A DNA stretch of 64,000 nt from an uncultured Alistipes sp. (GCA_910584485.1 CAJUAV010000009.1:32986-96985); one strand, 5' to 3'; counted from the stretch's first letter, positions 29,107 through 38,837 are shown. The notes: generated by a model not told the origin, from the letters alone. Numbers and translations are program-made.

Positions 29107-30594
29107 ATGGAAACGTTGCTCGAAAAGCTCGCGTCGATCTTCGCCTACGACGCCTCGTCGCCGCTGATTTTCAGCAGCGGGCTTTTCCTGTTCCTCTTCG
29201 TCGCCTTCCTGGGGGGCTACTGCCTGCTGCGGCGCACGACGACGGCGCGCATCCTCTACATCATCCTCTTCTCGCTCTATTTCTACTACAAGTCGAGCGG
29301 CCTCTATTTCGTGCTGCTGCTCGTGGCGGCGACCTACGACTACATGATCGGCTACTCGATCTACCTCTCGCGAAGCCGCAGAGCCCGCCGCTGGCTCGTC
29401 GCCGCGAGCGTCGCATGCAACCTCGCGCTGCTGGGTTACTTCAAATACACGAATTTCCTCACCGAAATAGCCAACAACCTCTTCGGATCGGGATTTCTGG
29501 AGTTCCGCAACATCTTCCTGCCCGTCGGCATTTCGTTCTTCGTCTTCCAGTCGATGAGCTACACGATCGACATCTACCGCGGCAGGCTGCGCCCCCTCGA
29601 CCGTTGGACGGACTACCTCTTCTACCTCTCGTTCTTCCCGCAGCTCGTCGCGGGGCCCATCGTGCGCGCCAGCGATTTCATCCCCCAGATCCGCCGCACG
29701 CCCCGCGTGACGCGCGAGATGCTGGGCGGCGCGATCTTCCTGATCCTCACGGGGCTGTTCAAAAAGGCGGTCGTCTCGGACTACATCGCCCTGAATTTCG
29801 TCGACCGCATCTTCGACGAGCCGCTGCTCTACACGGGATTCGAGTGCCTCATGGGGCTCTACGGCTATGCCCTGCAGATCTACTGCGATTTCTCGGGCTA
29901 CTCGGACATGGCCATCGGTCTCGCGCTGGCGATGGGCTTCCGCTTCCCCAAGAATTTCGACGCCCCCTACCGCTCGGCGACCATCACCGAGTTCTGGCAC
30001 CGCTGGCACATCTCGCTCTCGACGTGGCTGCGCGACTACCTCTACATTTCGCTCGGCGGCAACCGCCGCGGCAAGGCCCGCACCTACCTCAACCTGCTCG
30101 TCACGATGCTGCTCGGCGGATTGTGGCACGGCGCCGCGATCCGCTTCCTGCTGTGGGGCGCGCTCCACGGTACGGCGCTCGCCCTGCACAAAATGTGGCT
30201 CGCGACGGTGCCCGGGGCCAAGATCGCGGGCCGCGACATGCACCCGCTGACGCGCGCCGCGGGGATCCTCCTCACGTTCCACCTCGTCTGCCTCGGCTGG
30301 CTCGTCTTCCGCGCCGACTCGATGCAGACGGCGCAGCTGCTGCTGAACCAGATCTTCGTCCATTTCGATGCGGCGCTCATCCCGCAGATCGTCGCGGGGT
30401 ATCGCGGGGTGCTGCTGCTCATCGCGTGCGGATACCTGCTGCACCTCGTGCCGACGCGGGGCGACGACTGGCTGCGCAAACGGGTGACGGCCGCATCGCC
30501 CGCCGCCCAGACGGCGATGATCGTCGGGATGATCTGGCTCGTGATGCAGGTCAAGAGCAGCGCCATCCAGCCGTTCATCTACTTTCAGTTCTGA
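29107..30594 (+). CDS. MBOAT family O-acyltransferase
   Basis: A membrane-bound O-acyltransferase of 495 residues with about ten hydrophobic segments, similar in length and layout to AlgI and DltB. Visible MBOAT signatures include FFPQLVAGPIVRASDF, YCDFSGYSDMAIGLA, FWHRWHISLSTWLRDY and LLGGLWHGAAI; the His in the last block is the expected catalytic residue. It would pass acetyl groups across the membrane to the SGNH partner encoded 18 bp upstream. Confidence 0.93.
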   Translation: METLLEKLASIFAYDASSPLIFSSGLFLFLFVAFLGGYCLLRRTTTARILYIILFSLYFYYKSSGLYFVLLLVAATYDYMIGYSIYLSRSRRARRWLVAASVACNLALLGYFKYTNFLTEIANNLFGSGFLEFRNIFLPVGISFFVFQSMSYTIDIYRGRLRPLDRWTDYLFYLSFFPQLVAGPIVRASDFIPQIRRTPRVTREMLGGAIFLILTGLFKKAVVSDYIALNFVDRIFDEPLLYTGFECLMGLYGYALQIYCDFSGYSDMAIGLALAMGFRFPKNFDAPYRSATITEFWHRWHISLSTWLRDYLYISLGGNRRGKARTYLNLLVTMLLGGLWHGAAIRFLLWGALHGTALALHKMWLATVPGAKIAGRDMHPLTRAAGILLTFHLVCLGWLVFRADSMQTAQLLLNQIFVHFDAALIPQIVAGYRGVLLLIACGYLLHLVPTRGDDWLRKRVTAASPAAQTAMIVGMIWLVMQVKSSAIQPFIYFQF

Positions 30595-30639
30595 TCGAAA
30601 GGAGGGGAGCGGCAGCAGCGCGGCGGGCCGAAAACAAAT

Positions 30640-30915
30640 CGCACGCAGTGCGTGCCGTTCGCCGCCGCCCCATGCGGCGGACGGCAAGGTCGCCGAACGG
30701 CTCCTGCCGCCCTGCCGCCGCCGGCGAACGTGTCGTCTCGGTCATTGCGCAGCAATGGCAGCCGCCCCCTGGCGGAGGGCTGCTTCTCGCGGGCGCTCGT
30801 CGCAAGCCGCTCCGCTCGGCTGCGGGCCGGTTGCGACATCTTCGATCCTGCGAGGGATCGGCGGGCCGCAGCTTCGCCCGGCTTTAGGCCCGCATTTGGC
30901 GTCCCTTCGCAAGCT
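30640..30915. repeat. Family 2 and family 1 repeats, minus orientation
   Basis: The 399-bp gap between the MBOAT and PAP2 genes holds a family 2 copy (30640-30745) and a family 1 copy read on the minus strand. In the latter, the hairpin GATCC-TGCGAG-GGATC (30844-30859) is followed by GCGGGCCGCAGCTTCG and GGCCCGC. No gene is convincing here. Confidence 0.78.
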
Positions 30916-30993
30916 GCCGCCCGACAAGCTGCCGCCCGGCAAAACATATTACGCCCCGACCCTGAAAACCGAACGAATTACAACGCATAACCC

Positions 30994-31641
30994 ATGTACA
31001 CCTTCGATCACGACCTCTTTCTCGCCCTCAATTTCGACGGGGGCACCTGCCTCGACCGCGCGATGCTGGCCATCTCGGGCACCCCGCTGTGGATTCCGCT
31101 CTACCTGCTCGTCTTCTGGCTCGTCGGCCGCCGCTACGGTTGGCGGATGCTGCTGCTCTTCGTGCTGCTGCTCGCCGCGGCGATGGGCGCCGCCGACATC
31201 GTGGCGGGGATCTTCAAACACAGCGGACCGCTGGGCGGGCTGCTGCCCGACTTCGCCCCGCGCTGGCGCCCGATGTTCACCCCCGAACTCGAAGGACTCG
31301 CCATCGCCCCCGACTCGCTGCGCACGCTGCGCGAGGGGGCGATGCTCGCCGATCCCGTCGTCCACGTCCCCGTCGAGGCGGTCGGAGGCCGTTACGGCAC
31401 CGTCTCGGCCCATGCCTCGACCGTCTGCGCCCTCTGCGTGCTGGCCGCGTCGACGATCCGCCGACGGGCATTCACGCTGCTGATGGTCGTCTGCACCGTC
31501 GTGATCTGCTACTCGCGCCTCTACCTGGCGAAACATTTCCCGATGGACCTCTTCTGGGGAGGGGCGCTCGGTCTGTTGCTCGGGTGGCTCGGTGCGAAGC
31601 TCTTCTTCGCGCTCGACCGACGCTTCGGAAAGCGCGGGTAA
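30994..31641 (+). CDS. PAP2-family membrane phosphatase
   Basis: A 215-residue membrane protein with about five hydrophobic segments. The second and third PAP2 motifs are visible as YGTVSAHAST and SRLYLAKHFPMDL, with the expected Ser, His, Arg, His and Asp. The first motif, normally KX6RP, is stretched: the Lys of IFKHSG and the RP of PRWRPMF are separated by more residues than usual. It probably removes phosphate from a lipid such as undecaprenyl diphosphate or phosphatidic acid. It is monocistronic as far as can be seen. Confidence 0.83.
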   Translation: MYTFDHDLFLALNFDGGTCLDRAMLAISGTPLWIPLYLLVFWLVGRRYGWRMLLLFVLLLAAAMGAADIVAGIFKHSGPLGGLLPDFAPRWRPMFTPELEGLAIAPDSLRTLREGAMLADPVVHVPVEAVGGRYGTVSAHASTVCALCVLAASTIRRRAFTLLMVVCTVVICYSRLYLAKHFPMDLFWGGALGLLLGWLGAKLFFALDRRFGKRG

Positions 31642-31685
31642 AGCGCGCGCCCCCTTTTAATTTTTCATTCTTCATTTTTAATTTC

Positions 31686-31693
31686 TATTTTTG
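31686..31693 (+). promoter_or_regulatory. -7 promoter box of lysS
   Basis: TATTTTTG matches TAnnTTTG, 40 bp before the lysS ATG. The expected -33 position holds TTT in an AT-rich tract rather than TTG. Confidence 0.55.
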
Positions 31694-31732
31694 TCCCTGC
31701 AAACCGACAAATCGAAAAAAACGCATATCACT

Positions 31733-33466
31733 ATGGCTATCGAAACCTTGAGCGAACAGGAACAGCTGCGCCGCAACTCCCTGCAGGCGCTGCGCGATCT
31801 GGGCATCGACCCCTACCCCGCCGCACGCTTCGACGTGACGGCCACGGCCGCCGACATCGCCGCACGCTTCGAGGCGGAGCCCGAGCGCTTCGCCGACATC
31901 CGCATCGCGGGCCGCATGCTCTCGCGCCGCATCATGGGCAGCGCCTCGTTCTTCGAACTGCAGGACCACACGGGCCGCATCCAGGTCTACATCCGCCGCG
32001 ACGACATCTGCCCCGAGGGCGATCCGACGCTCTACAACACGGTCTTCAAGAAGCTGCTCGACATCGGCGATTTCATCGGCGTCGAGGGCTTCGCCTTCCG
32101 CACCAACACGGGCGAACTTTCGGTCCACTGCCGCCGCTTCACCGTGCTGTCGAAATCGATCCGCCCGCTGCCGATCGTCAAGGAGAAGGACGGCAAACAG
32201 TTCGATGCGCTGACCGACCCCGAGGTGCGCTACCGCCAGCGCTACGTCGACCTGGTGGTCAATCCGCAGGTGCGCGACGTCTTCGTCAAACGGGCGAAGA
32301 TCATCGCCACGATGCGCGACTACTTCAACGCGCAGGGGTGCCTCGAGGTCGAGACGCCGATCCTGCAACCCATCCCGGGCGGCGCCGCGGCGCGTCCCTT
32401 CATCACGCACCACAACGCCCTCGACATCGATTTCTACATGCGCATCGCCACCGAGCTCTACCTGAAGCGGCTGATCGTCGGCGGCTTCAACGGCGTCTAC
32501 GAGTTCGGCAAAAACTTCCGCAACGAGGGCATGGACCGCACGCACAACCCCGAGTTCACCTGCATGGAGATCTACGTGGCCTATAAGGACTACCGTTGGA
32601 TGATGGAGTTCACCGAGCAGCTGCTCGAGCGCGTCTGCCGCGCCGTGAACGACGACCGCACGGAGGTCGAGATCAACGGTCGCACCGTCTCGTTCAAGGC
32701 GCCGTTCCGCCGTCTGACGATGACCGACGCCATCCGCGAAAAGACGGGCTACGACATCACGGGACAGAACGAGGAGCAGCTGCGCGAAGCCTGCCGCCGC
32801 CTCGGCGTCGAGATCGACGAGACGATGGGCAAGGGCAAGCTGATCGACGCCATCTTCGGACAATTCTGCGAAGAGGATCTGATCCAGCCCACCTTCATCT
32901 GCGACTATCCGATCGAGATGTCCCCCTTGAGCAAGCGCCACCGCGACAACCGCGACCTCACGGAGCGTTTCGAGCTCTTCGTGGCGGGCAAGGAGCTCTG
33001 CAACGCCTACTCGGAGCTGAACGACCCGATCGACCAGTACGAGCGCTTCCAGGAGCAGCTGCGCCTGTCGGAGCGCGGCGACGACGAGGCGATGTTCATC
33101 GACACCGATTTCGTCCGCGCCCTCGAATACGGCATGCCCAACTGCTCGGGCATGGGCATGGGCATCGACCGTCTGACGATGTTCATGACGGGCCAGACCT
33201 CGATCCAGGACGTGCTCTTCTTCCCGACGATGCGTCCCGAGAAGAAGGCGGCGGTCGACGCCCCCGAGGCCTACGAGGCCGTCGGCGTGCCCGCGGAGTG
33301 GGTCGAGCCGATCCAGCGCATGGGCTACCTGACGGTCGACGCGCTGCGCAAGCTCGCCCCGGGCAAGTTCTTCAACGACCTGTGCGGCTTCAACAAGAAA
33401 AACAAACTCGGCCTGAAAGCCCCCTCGATGGAGGAGGTGAAGCGCTGGTGCGCCGCCGAAGAGTAA
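31733..33466 (+). CDS. lysS: Lysine--tRNA ligase (class II)
   Basis: Charges tRNA-Lys with lysine. With the start at 31733 ([15 protein letters not shown]) it has 577 residues. The N-terminal OB-fold anticodon domain includes [20 protein letters not shown]. Class II motifs follow: motif 2 [18 protein letters not shown] and motif 3 [12 protein letters not shown] ~65-residue C-terminal extension ([19 protein letters not shown]) is also common in Bacteroides LysS. An earlier in-frame ATG at 31691 overlaps the -7 promoter box and was not used. Confidence 0.96.
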   Translation: MAIETLSEQEQLRRNSLQALRDLGIDPYPAARFDVTATAADIAARFEAEPERFADIRIAGRMLSRRIMGSASFFELQDHTGRIQVYIRRDDICPEGDPTLYNTVFKKLLDIGDFIGVEGFAFRTNTGELSVHCRRFTVLSKSIRPLPIVKEKDGKQFDALTDPEVRYRQRYVDLVVNPQVRDVFVKRAKIIATMRDYFNAQGCLEVETPILQPIPGGAAARPFITHHNALDIDFYMRIATELYLKRLIVGGFNGVYEFGKNFRNEGMDRTHNPEFTCMEIYVAYKDYRWMMEFTEQLLERVCRAVNDDRTEVEINGRTVSFKAPFRRLTMTDAIREKTGYDITGQNEEQLREACRRLGVEIDETMGKGKLIDAIFGQFCEEDLIQPTFICDYPIEMSPLSKRHRDNRDLTERFELFVAGKELCNAYSELNDPIDQYERFQEQLRLSERGDDEAMFIDTDFVRALEYGMPNCSGMGMGIDRLTMFMTGQTSIQDVLFFPTMRPEKKAAVDAPEAYEAVGVPAEWVEPIQRMGYLTVDALRKLAPGKFFNDLCGFNKKNKLGLKAPSMEEVKRWCAAEE

Positions 33467-33516
33467 CCCTGCACGAGGGGGGGGGCTTTCCGCCCCTCCC
33501 TGCCGACGATCCGACC

Positions 33517-33891
33517 ATGACGCCCCGCCCCCGAAAAAAGCTCCTCGTGCAGCGCATCGGCTTTGCGCTGGCCGCAGCGGGCCTGCTGCTGACGATCAAC
33601 CGCCTGACCGTGCAGTCGGCCGCGCTCTACTGCGGCATCGTGCTCGCAGCGGGCGGGTGGATCGGCTTTTTGGCGGTGCGCGCCCTCTGGCCCAAACTGA
33701 CGCAGCGCGGGCGCGGATGGTTCGGCGTACTCCTCTACTCGACCGCCCTCGTGGGAAGCACCGGCCTCGCCCCGCTGTTCGAAACGGAACACTCGTTCGG
33801 AGAGCGGATGGCGCTTCGGCTGACGATCGCCGCGGGGCTCGGGCTGATCGTAATTGCGATATACAGTTTCATCCATAAAAACAAACCGAAC
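33517..33891 (+). CDS. Four-helix membrane ORF open in frame into tpiA
   Basis: From ATG 33517 the frame encodes about 125 residues: a basic N-terminus ([12 protein letters not shown]), then four hydrophobic segments (near residues 11-28, 38-55, 70-88 and 100-118), then HKNKPN. There is no stop before the tpiA ATG at 33892, and the frame is the same (375 bp = 125 codons). As written, the DNA encodes a membrane-anchored triosephosphate isomerase. Separate tpiA initiation at the internal ATG is also possible, as is a sequencing error that hides a stop. I do not recognise the membrane domain. Confidence 0.5.
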
Positions 33892-34650
33892 ATGAGAAAG
33901 AAGATCGTTGCCGGCAACTGGAAAATGAATACCCTGCCGGCAGAGGGTGTCGAACTGGCCAAGGGCGTCGTCGCCAAGCGTGCGCTGGCCTCGAACGAGG
34001 TGGCGTTCATCGTCTGCCCCCCCTTCACCCACCTGGCGCAGGTCGCCGAGGCCCTGAAGGGCTCGAACATCGGGCTCGGCGCCCAGAACTGCGCCGCTGA
34101 GGCCAAGGGTGCCTACACGGGCGAGGTAGCTGCCTCGATGATCGCCGCGCTGGGCTGCAAGTACGTGATCCTCGGCCATTCGGAGCGCCGCCAGTACTAC
34201 GGCGAGACCTCCGAGACGCTCAACAAGAAGATGGAGCAGGCCTACGCCAACGGCCTCACGCCGATCTACTGCGTGGGCGAGAACCTCGCCGAGCGCGAGG
34301 CGGGCAAGCATTTCGAGGTGGTGAAGGCGCAGATCGAAGAGGTGGTCTACAACCTCACGGCCGAGCAGTTCGCCGACCTGGTCATCGCCTACGAGCCCGT
34401 ATGGGCCATCGGTACGGGCAAGACCGCCACGGCCGAGCAGGCCCAGGAGATCCACGCTTACCTGCGCGAGGTGCTGGCCGCCAAGTTCGGCGCCGCAGCC
34501 GCCGAGTGCCCGATCCTCTACGGCGGTTCGTGCAAGCCGTCGAACGCCGCCGAAATCTTCGCCAAGGAGGATGTGGACGGCGGTCTGATCGGCGGTGCCG
34601 CCCTCAAGGCCGACGACTTCATCGCCATCGGTCAGGGCTTCGGCGCCTAA
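33892..34650 (+). CDS. tpiA: Triosephosphate isomerase
   Basis: Interconverts dihydroxyacetone phosphate and glyceraldehyde 3-phosphate in glycolysis. From the internal ATG it has 252 residues, the normal full length. It begins [12 protein letters not shown] with the catalytic Lys, carries [11 protein letters not shown] with the catalytic His, [14 protein letters not shown] with the catalytic Glu and loop 6, and the phosphate-binding [10 protein letters not shown] and GGLIGGAAL. Translation might also come from the upstream membrane ORF, which is fused in frame. Confidence 0.95.
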   Translation: MRKKIVAGNWKMNTLPAEGVELAKGVVAKRALASNEVAFIVCPPFTHLAQVAEALKGSNIGLGAQNCAAEAKGAYTGEVAASMIAALGCKYVILGHSERRQYYGETSETLNKKMEQAYANGLTPIYCVGENLAEREAGKHFEVVKAQIEEVVYNLTAEQFADLVIAYEPVWAIGTGKTATAEQAQEIHAYLREVLAAKFGAAAAECPILYGGSCKPSNAAEIFAKEDVDGGLIGGAALKADDFIAIGQGFGA

Positions 34651-34670
34651 ACCTCCCCCGACGAACGAAA

Positions 34671-34700
34671 AGCGTCACGCGGTTGCGTGGCGCTTTTTTT
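34671..34700 (+). terminator. Rho-independent terminator of tpiA
   Basis: AGCGTCACGC-GGTT-GCGTGGCGCT (one wobble pair) is followed by TTTTTT, 20 bp after the tpiA stop. Confidence 0.9.
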
Positions 34701-34733
34701 GATGCCTGCGGAACCGAATGCGGCATCGGACGC

Positions 34734-34764
34734 TTGTATCTTACCCGAAGAATCGCTATCTTTG
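34734..34764 (+). promoter_or_regulatory. Consensus promoter at the island's left edge, with no gene behind it
   Basis: TTG (34734-34736), 20 nt, TATCTTTG (34757-34764) matches the Bacteroidetes consensus exactly. Transcription would begin near 34770. No ORF follows; instead the island junction lies about 45 bp downstream. It is most simply the promoter of the split non-coding RNA gene described below. Confidence 0.8.
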
Positions 34765-34769
34765 TTCGA

Positions 34770-34819
34770 CATACTCACACGGAAAGTGTAAGTTTACTCC
34801 TTGGCTGTGAACGTAGGAA
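34770..34819 (+). ncRNA. 5' part of a structured RNA gene interrupted by the island
   Basis: The segment follows a perfect promoter and contains a small hairpin (ACAC-GGAAA-GTGT, 34777-34789). GGCTGT (34803-34808) and GTAGGAA (34813-34819) then match, as reverse complements and with a similar 4-5 nt spacer, ACAGCC (49862-49867) and TTCCTAC (49850-49856) on the far side of the island. Joined without the island, the two parts form one continuous long hairpin RNA of roughly 180-200 nt. A 6S-type RNA fits this size and shape; the identity is not proven. Confidence 0.5.
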
Positions 34820-34824
34820 GTCTT

Positions 34825-35455
34825 AGATAGCCACATGTCAATCATCTAATATTCAATAATATAAATCTTGATATCGTTCTAACAAGCAACAATACAGAAA
34901 CAAAATCAAGGATTTAAGCCGTTCCTCTGTTTTTTATCTTGCAGTTGTTTTCTGTCTTTTCACTTGCTGGTATTCGCAGGCCTTTTTAGCTGCGATACTT
35001 GGCTCGCATACGCTTATTCTTGTTTCATGGCTAAGACTGCAAAATCGCATCGCCTATTATTGCAGCCAAAGGAGAAAGGAGAAAAAGCTCTATTTCATCC
35101 CGGATTTTTCGCATCATCTTGTTCTCGGCTATGATTGCTTTTTACGGCATAGACACACCGAAAAACAAATATGCCTTTCTAAATATAGTTTACTTTGATT
35201 TAGCCTATATAAGGCTAATGCACAAACTAAACTGAATTTTCGGCTTTTTCCTCTCTGCTTTCTGAAAACGTACAGCCAAAAGAGAAGATAATGTTACTGC
35301 GTATTTTCTCTTTTCGCTGCAATTTTGGTGGCGATACTCCATAATTTCATGGAAATATCCAATTCAATATGCTTGTCGTATCGAGGGTTGAGCTGGACTG
35401 AGACTCGAGCCTTATAAAGAGCTAAACGAAAAACAGCAGGTTTATTTGAAGCAGA
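34825..35455. other. AT-rich non-coding left end of the island
   Basis: About 630 bp with no convincing gene on either strand; frames are short and interrupted. It has many A/T runs and a repeated theme of pyrimidine-rich TTTTC tracts. It may contain the integrase arm sites of attL, but I see no clear repeat with the right end apart from the GTAGGAA core. Confidence 0.6.
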
Positions 35456-35494
35456 AACGAGGGTTGGGGAATGTGCAATTCTCCAACCCTCGTT
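35456..35494 (-). terminator. Strong hairpin downstream of the AIPR gene
   Basis: A 16-bp stem with one wobble pair (35456-35471 with 35479-35494: AACGAGGGTTGGGGAA and its partner) has a 7-nt loop. On the minus strand it is followed by TCTGCTTC, so the T-run is weak. It lies about 290 bp after the AIPR stop and is the only obvious terminator-like structure for that operon. It could also be a leftover structural element of the mobile DNA. Confidence 0.5.
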
Positions 35495-35641
35495 CTGTAT
35501 TGGTCATTGTCGGCTTTGGGGTCGCTGCGAGTACAGCATAGCAGCTCTTTTAAGTATGTAAATTTCCTCCGACTTTGTAGTGTATTTGCCGATTATAAAA
35601 AGCATAACGGGCTTGCCCGATGTCCACTAAAATCCCTTTCA

Positions 35642-35705
35642 GGGGAGCCTAATACCCCAACCACCTTGCGCCGTCGGGCAAATTGCCTATTTACTGCAAG
35701 CAGAA
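35642..35705 (+). repeat. Left copy of the repeat bracketing the defence cargo
   Basis: GGGGAGCCTAATACCCCAAC begins a ~64-bp sequence that includes CGTCGGG and ends TGCAAGCAGA. A related copy in the same orientation lies at 47846-47910. GGGG and CCCC can pair around AGCCTAATA. The two copies lie just outside the block running from the AIPR stop to the RloA start. Confidence 0.75.
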
Positions 35706-35781
35706 AGAGTCTTTTATAGCTGGTTGAATCTCGAAGCGGGAGTGGCACTCCGATTAAAGCGGCAAAGATTATATGTCGTTT

Positions 35782-37899
35782 CTATGGCATAATATACCCC
35801 TTATCCTCGGCTTTCTCAACAATCTTGACAAGGCGCTTGCATTGTGCGGCAGACGGCAGAGAATTTCGCTTGATATACTCTGCGATACTGCCTATAAATG
35901 CCACATCTCCATATGGCAGTATATTCTCTTTTGATAAATCATTGCACACCTTAGTCCAATAATCAGCTCCCAATTTAAATATCTCAACTGAGGCATCTAT
36001 ATTCTGACTGAATTTCCTTTCTTTTTTAGCGGCAGCCTCTTCCTGCTTCGTCTCATTTTTTGAGATTAAGGTTGATACAAACTCGTCCGATAAGGACAGC
36101 TGCAGATTTTTGCACTTATTCCAGGTATCTGCACGACGGGCCATACTTCTAACCAATCCGCCTTGTGCTTCCTCCTCAAAGAAATTATGAATAATATGCG
36201 CCAGTTTCATCAGTTCCTTTTCAAGAGCCGGGTACATTTCCTGCTTTTGCCAAATGAGTTTCCAGTCAAGATCCATGTTCTTGGGAATCATAGCCATCAT
36301 TTTTGCTATGGCATAGGGAATTATTTGGGCTTTATTACCTCCTGTCGGATACCAGTCCGCTTTATTTATGCGACGGTCCAATGAATCAAAGATAATTACA
36401 GAACATACACATCTTGAGAAATATACCTCATTGATACTCTCCTTGGAAGTTTCATACAGGCTGTCAATTGTTTTGGCGAATCGCGAGAAGTTAATAGCTG
36501 AACTCTGACATACCTCATGAGGATTCATTGCAAACGCATTGAGACATTTGGCAAGTTTCTCCTTTTTGATGACTTGATTTTTAGGGTGTTTCTCGCAAAA
36601 TTTTGCACGAGCCGCGGGACTGAGCTGCATTTGTTCCTGCTCCCACTTTCCTCTTGAACGCTCGTAAAACCAAATTGTCTGATATGGATTGCCATTTATC
36701 GGCGGAGCCATCCTCTTTCTTGACAATTGCTCCATTATAACATGATATGGATGGTTTGAGAAAAAGTCGGCTTCAGACACAGCATTCTGGCTGTTTGCAC
36801 ACTGAGATATTGTTTTGGTAATATTGTTATATCGTTCAATATCATCCTCGGACATATCATCATCAACGTTAAGCACTGTCAGCTTCATCGGTACAAACAG
36901 GTTATCCATGCCTCCGTCCTTTACCTCTTTCTTGATTTTTGCATTGGCCAGTGACGCCGTAGTTTGACCGCCATTTATTATTTGGGGATCTTTAAGGTAT
37001 ACTATTTTGGTCCCGTCATCGGAAAAACCGATTGAGCGGGCGACCACAGCAATGCCATTATTATATGTAAAGAAATTTCCCGGATGTTTTATAATGGTTT
37101 CACGTATTCCTTTATTGACTTTGCCTCTCACGCTCAAAAAAGCACGAATGTTGCCCTGCAGCAGCTTGCTTCCATATTTGCAATAGATCTTCGCCAGAAA
37201 CTCTCCCGGAACAATACCCAGATAAGCATCATAGTTCGCATCCTCGCCAATGTCTGCTTTGAGATACTGAATGCCGTCACAATCAAAATCCTTGGTTGCA
37301 ATCTCAATGATTTCACTGGAATTAGAGGCATATGTCTGATGAAACCGCTCTATTGTCCACACATTCAGTTCTACCGGTCGTTCGAGAAATTCCTCGCGGC
37401 TGACGTTTTTAACCTGTTTGCTGAGAATGGCATTGGATAGAATGATAAACTTGAATCGGGATATTTCGGTAGCAAGCATACTTTTGCCCACTTTCGCCTT
37501 TATCTCCTTTGCCACATTAATGGCTTGGTCTGAATCGTCGCAATATGCAGATATATCACCATCAACACTCTCTTCAATAAAATTCCTCATGTGAAGGAAT
37601 AATTCATCAATGCGTGTATTGGTTAAAGTGGGAATATTGTCGATTTCATTGACAAAATCACTGGCAATCATAACCAGCGCTCCATCAGCTTCATCATAAG
37701 CATAGGCGTCAAAAGACATTATTCGCCCCCGGCGTCCTTTCATTTCAATGGACATAGGCATAGGATCAGAAACATCTCCTATATCTTCCAGAAGTTCCAG
37801 AGCCCTGCTGATAAACTGCGCCTCCGGCGCCGACCCTTCATGCTCGGCATCAAAGCGGAGCTGCTCCATAAACTGTTTTCTAAATTCGCCTATCTCCAT
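35782..37899 (-). CDS. AIPR-family (abortive infection phage resistance) protein
   Basis: A 705-residue protein. The central part carries the AIPR pattern: ANYDAYLGIVPGEFLAKIY, NIRAFLSVRGKVNKGIRETI, FFTYNNGIAVVA and DPQIINGGQTTASL. AIPR proteins were first named from a phage-resistance context and often occur in MORC/Z1-type restriction-modification operons. The molecular activity is not firmly known. It is the last gene of the five-gene operon, 11 bp after the PD-(D/E)XK gene. It is predicted to act in restriction or sensing of foreign DNA. Confidence 0.85.
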   Translation of the reverse strand: MEIGEFRKQFMEQLRFDAEHEGSAPEAQFISRALELLEDIGDVSDPMPMSIEMKGRRGRIMSFDAYAYDEADGALVMIASDFVNEIDNIPTLTNTRIDELFLHMRNFIEESVDGDISAYCDDSDQAINVAKEIKAKVGKSMLATEISRFKFIILSNAILSKQVKNVSREEFLERPVELNVWTIERFHQTYASNSSEIIEIATKDFDCDGIQYLKADIGEDANYDAYLGIVPGEFLAKIYCKYGSKLLQGNIRAFLSVRGKVNKGIRETIIKHPGNFFTYNNGIAVVARSIGFSDDGTKIVYLKDPQIINGGQTTASLANAKIKKEVKDGGMDNLFVPMKLTVLNVDDDMSEDDIERYNNITKTISQCANSQNAVSEADFFSNHPYHVIMEQLSRKRMAPPINGNPYQTIWFYERSRGKWEQEQMQLSPAARAKFCEKHPKNQVIKKEKLAKCLNAFAMNPHEVCQSSAINFSRFAKTIDSLYETSKESINEVYFSRCVCSVIIFDSLDRRINKADWYPTGGNKAQIIPYAIAKMMAMIPKNMDLDWKLIWQKQEMYPALEKELMKLAHIIHNFFEEEAQGGLVRSMARRADTWNKCKNLQLSLSDEFVSTLISKNETKQEEAAAKKERKFSQNIDASVEIFKLGADYWTKVCNDLSKENILPYGDVAFIGSIAEYIKRNSLPSAAQCKRLVKIVEKAEDKGYIMP

Positions 37900-37910
37900 T
37901 GCAGTGCTTA

Positions 37911-38837
37911 TTATGATTGTTTAAATTCTTCTATATTTGAAAGCATGAGTTCATATTGAACTTTTACAATTGGCAGTGCAATACTGTTCCGCATAATGCG
38001 CGGGAATCCCTCTGACACAATATACTTGGCAAATGAGCTTTGGGAATATACAAAGTTGTCGTAATCGCTTGACCAGTCAAAGCCGTATGACATCAGTTTC
38101 CTTGCAAACATTTCCTTGTAGAAATCATTGCTTATCAATGTCATAATTTCATTGGCGAGAGAGCTGAGTTTAACACCGTCATATCCAGGGCTCATTTTTT
38201 CAAGCTTGTATACGGCCAGACAGCCGTCAACATTGCTGTCCAGCTGCTCAATTGAAGAGATGCACACAGCATCTTTTCCGGCACTGACTGCTTTCACTTC
38301 ATACCAGATGCTGTCTATTGAAAAATCTTTACTGGTTTTTTCAGGCCCTGTCCAGCTGTCTATAGCCTTGTCTGTTCCATACATCGGAATCATTTCGTCT
38401 TTCAAAAACAGCATTTCTCCGATCAAGCCCATAATTTCCGGTTCAGTCATGTCTCCGTGATTGGGTTTGAACAGACGCTTCCATGATGCGTATCTGTTGC
38501 ATACAGCCCGATAGCCTTCAATCTGGTCTGTTATTCCGTCAAGAGAGGACAGAAGGTCCTGGCAGAATGTACAGAAACGTTCAAGAAGTTCTTCCTTTTC
38601 AAGCAAGAAAAACAGTGAATATGAGCTGTCATCTTCATATTGCTCGACAGATATCACCTCAGAGCCAAATATTCTTGTCGGAACATACTGCCCTCTGAAC
38701 TTGAAAGCATACCGGCCTTTGTCGTCTTTGCCTATATAGGTGTTAAGATCCCCTGCTGTTCCAACTCTTTTGAAAAAGCCCTGTTCAAATCCTTCAGAGA
38801 AGATACTGTATATATCCTGGCTATTGTATTGTTTCAT
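37911..38837 (-). CDS. PD-(D/E)XK nuclease-like protein (DUF4420 type)
   Basis: A predicted DNA endonuclease and the likely cutting subunit of the operon. With the start at 38837 it has 308 residues; a GTG-free upstream ATG at 38861 would add eight. The nuclease core reads EPEIMGLIGEMLFLKDEM (helix Glu), then KDFSIDSIWYEVKAVSAG, where Asp, Glu and Lys form the D-(D/E)XK triad. The start overlaps the Z1 gene stop by 17 bp. Confidence 0.8.
   Translation of the reverse strand: MKQYNSQDIYSIFSEGFEQGFFKRVGTAGDLNTYIGKDDKGRYAFKFRGQYVPTRIFGSEVISVEQYEDDSSYSLFFLLEKEELLERFCTFCQDLLSSLDGITDQIEGYRAVCNRYASWKRLFKPNHGDMTEPEIMGLIGEMLFLKDEMIPMYGTDKAIDSWTGPEKTSKDFSIDSIWYEVKAVSAGKDAVCISSIEQLDSNVDGCLAVYKLEKMSPGYDGVKLSSLANEIMTLISNDFYKEMFARKLMSYGFDWSSDYDNFVYSQSSFAKYIVSEGFPRIMRNSIALPIVKVQYELMLSNIEEFKQS

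Noticed and set aside
25876..30687. 1603-codon minus-strand frame opposite SGNH and MBOAT genes
   Set aside because: Shadow frame; the plus-strand genes have catalytic motifs and coherent membrane topology.
34737..34860. tRNA or tmRNA as the island's target
   Set aside because: No cloverleaf, CCA end or T-loop sequence is visible at either junction; the pairing pattern is a long hairpin instead.
35471..35719. 82-codon plus-strand frame in the island's left end
   Set aside because: It crosses the terminator-like hairpin and the bracketing repeat and has no recognisable features.
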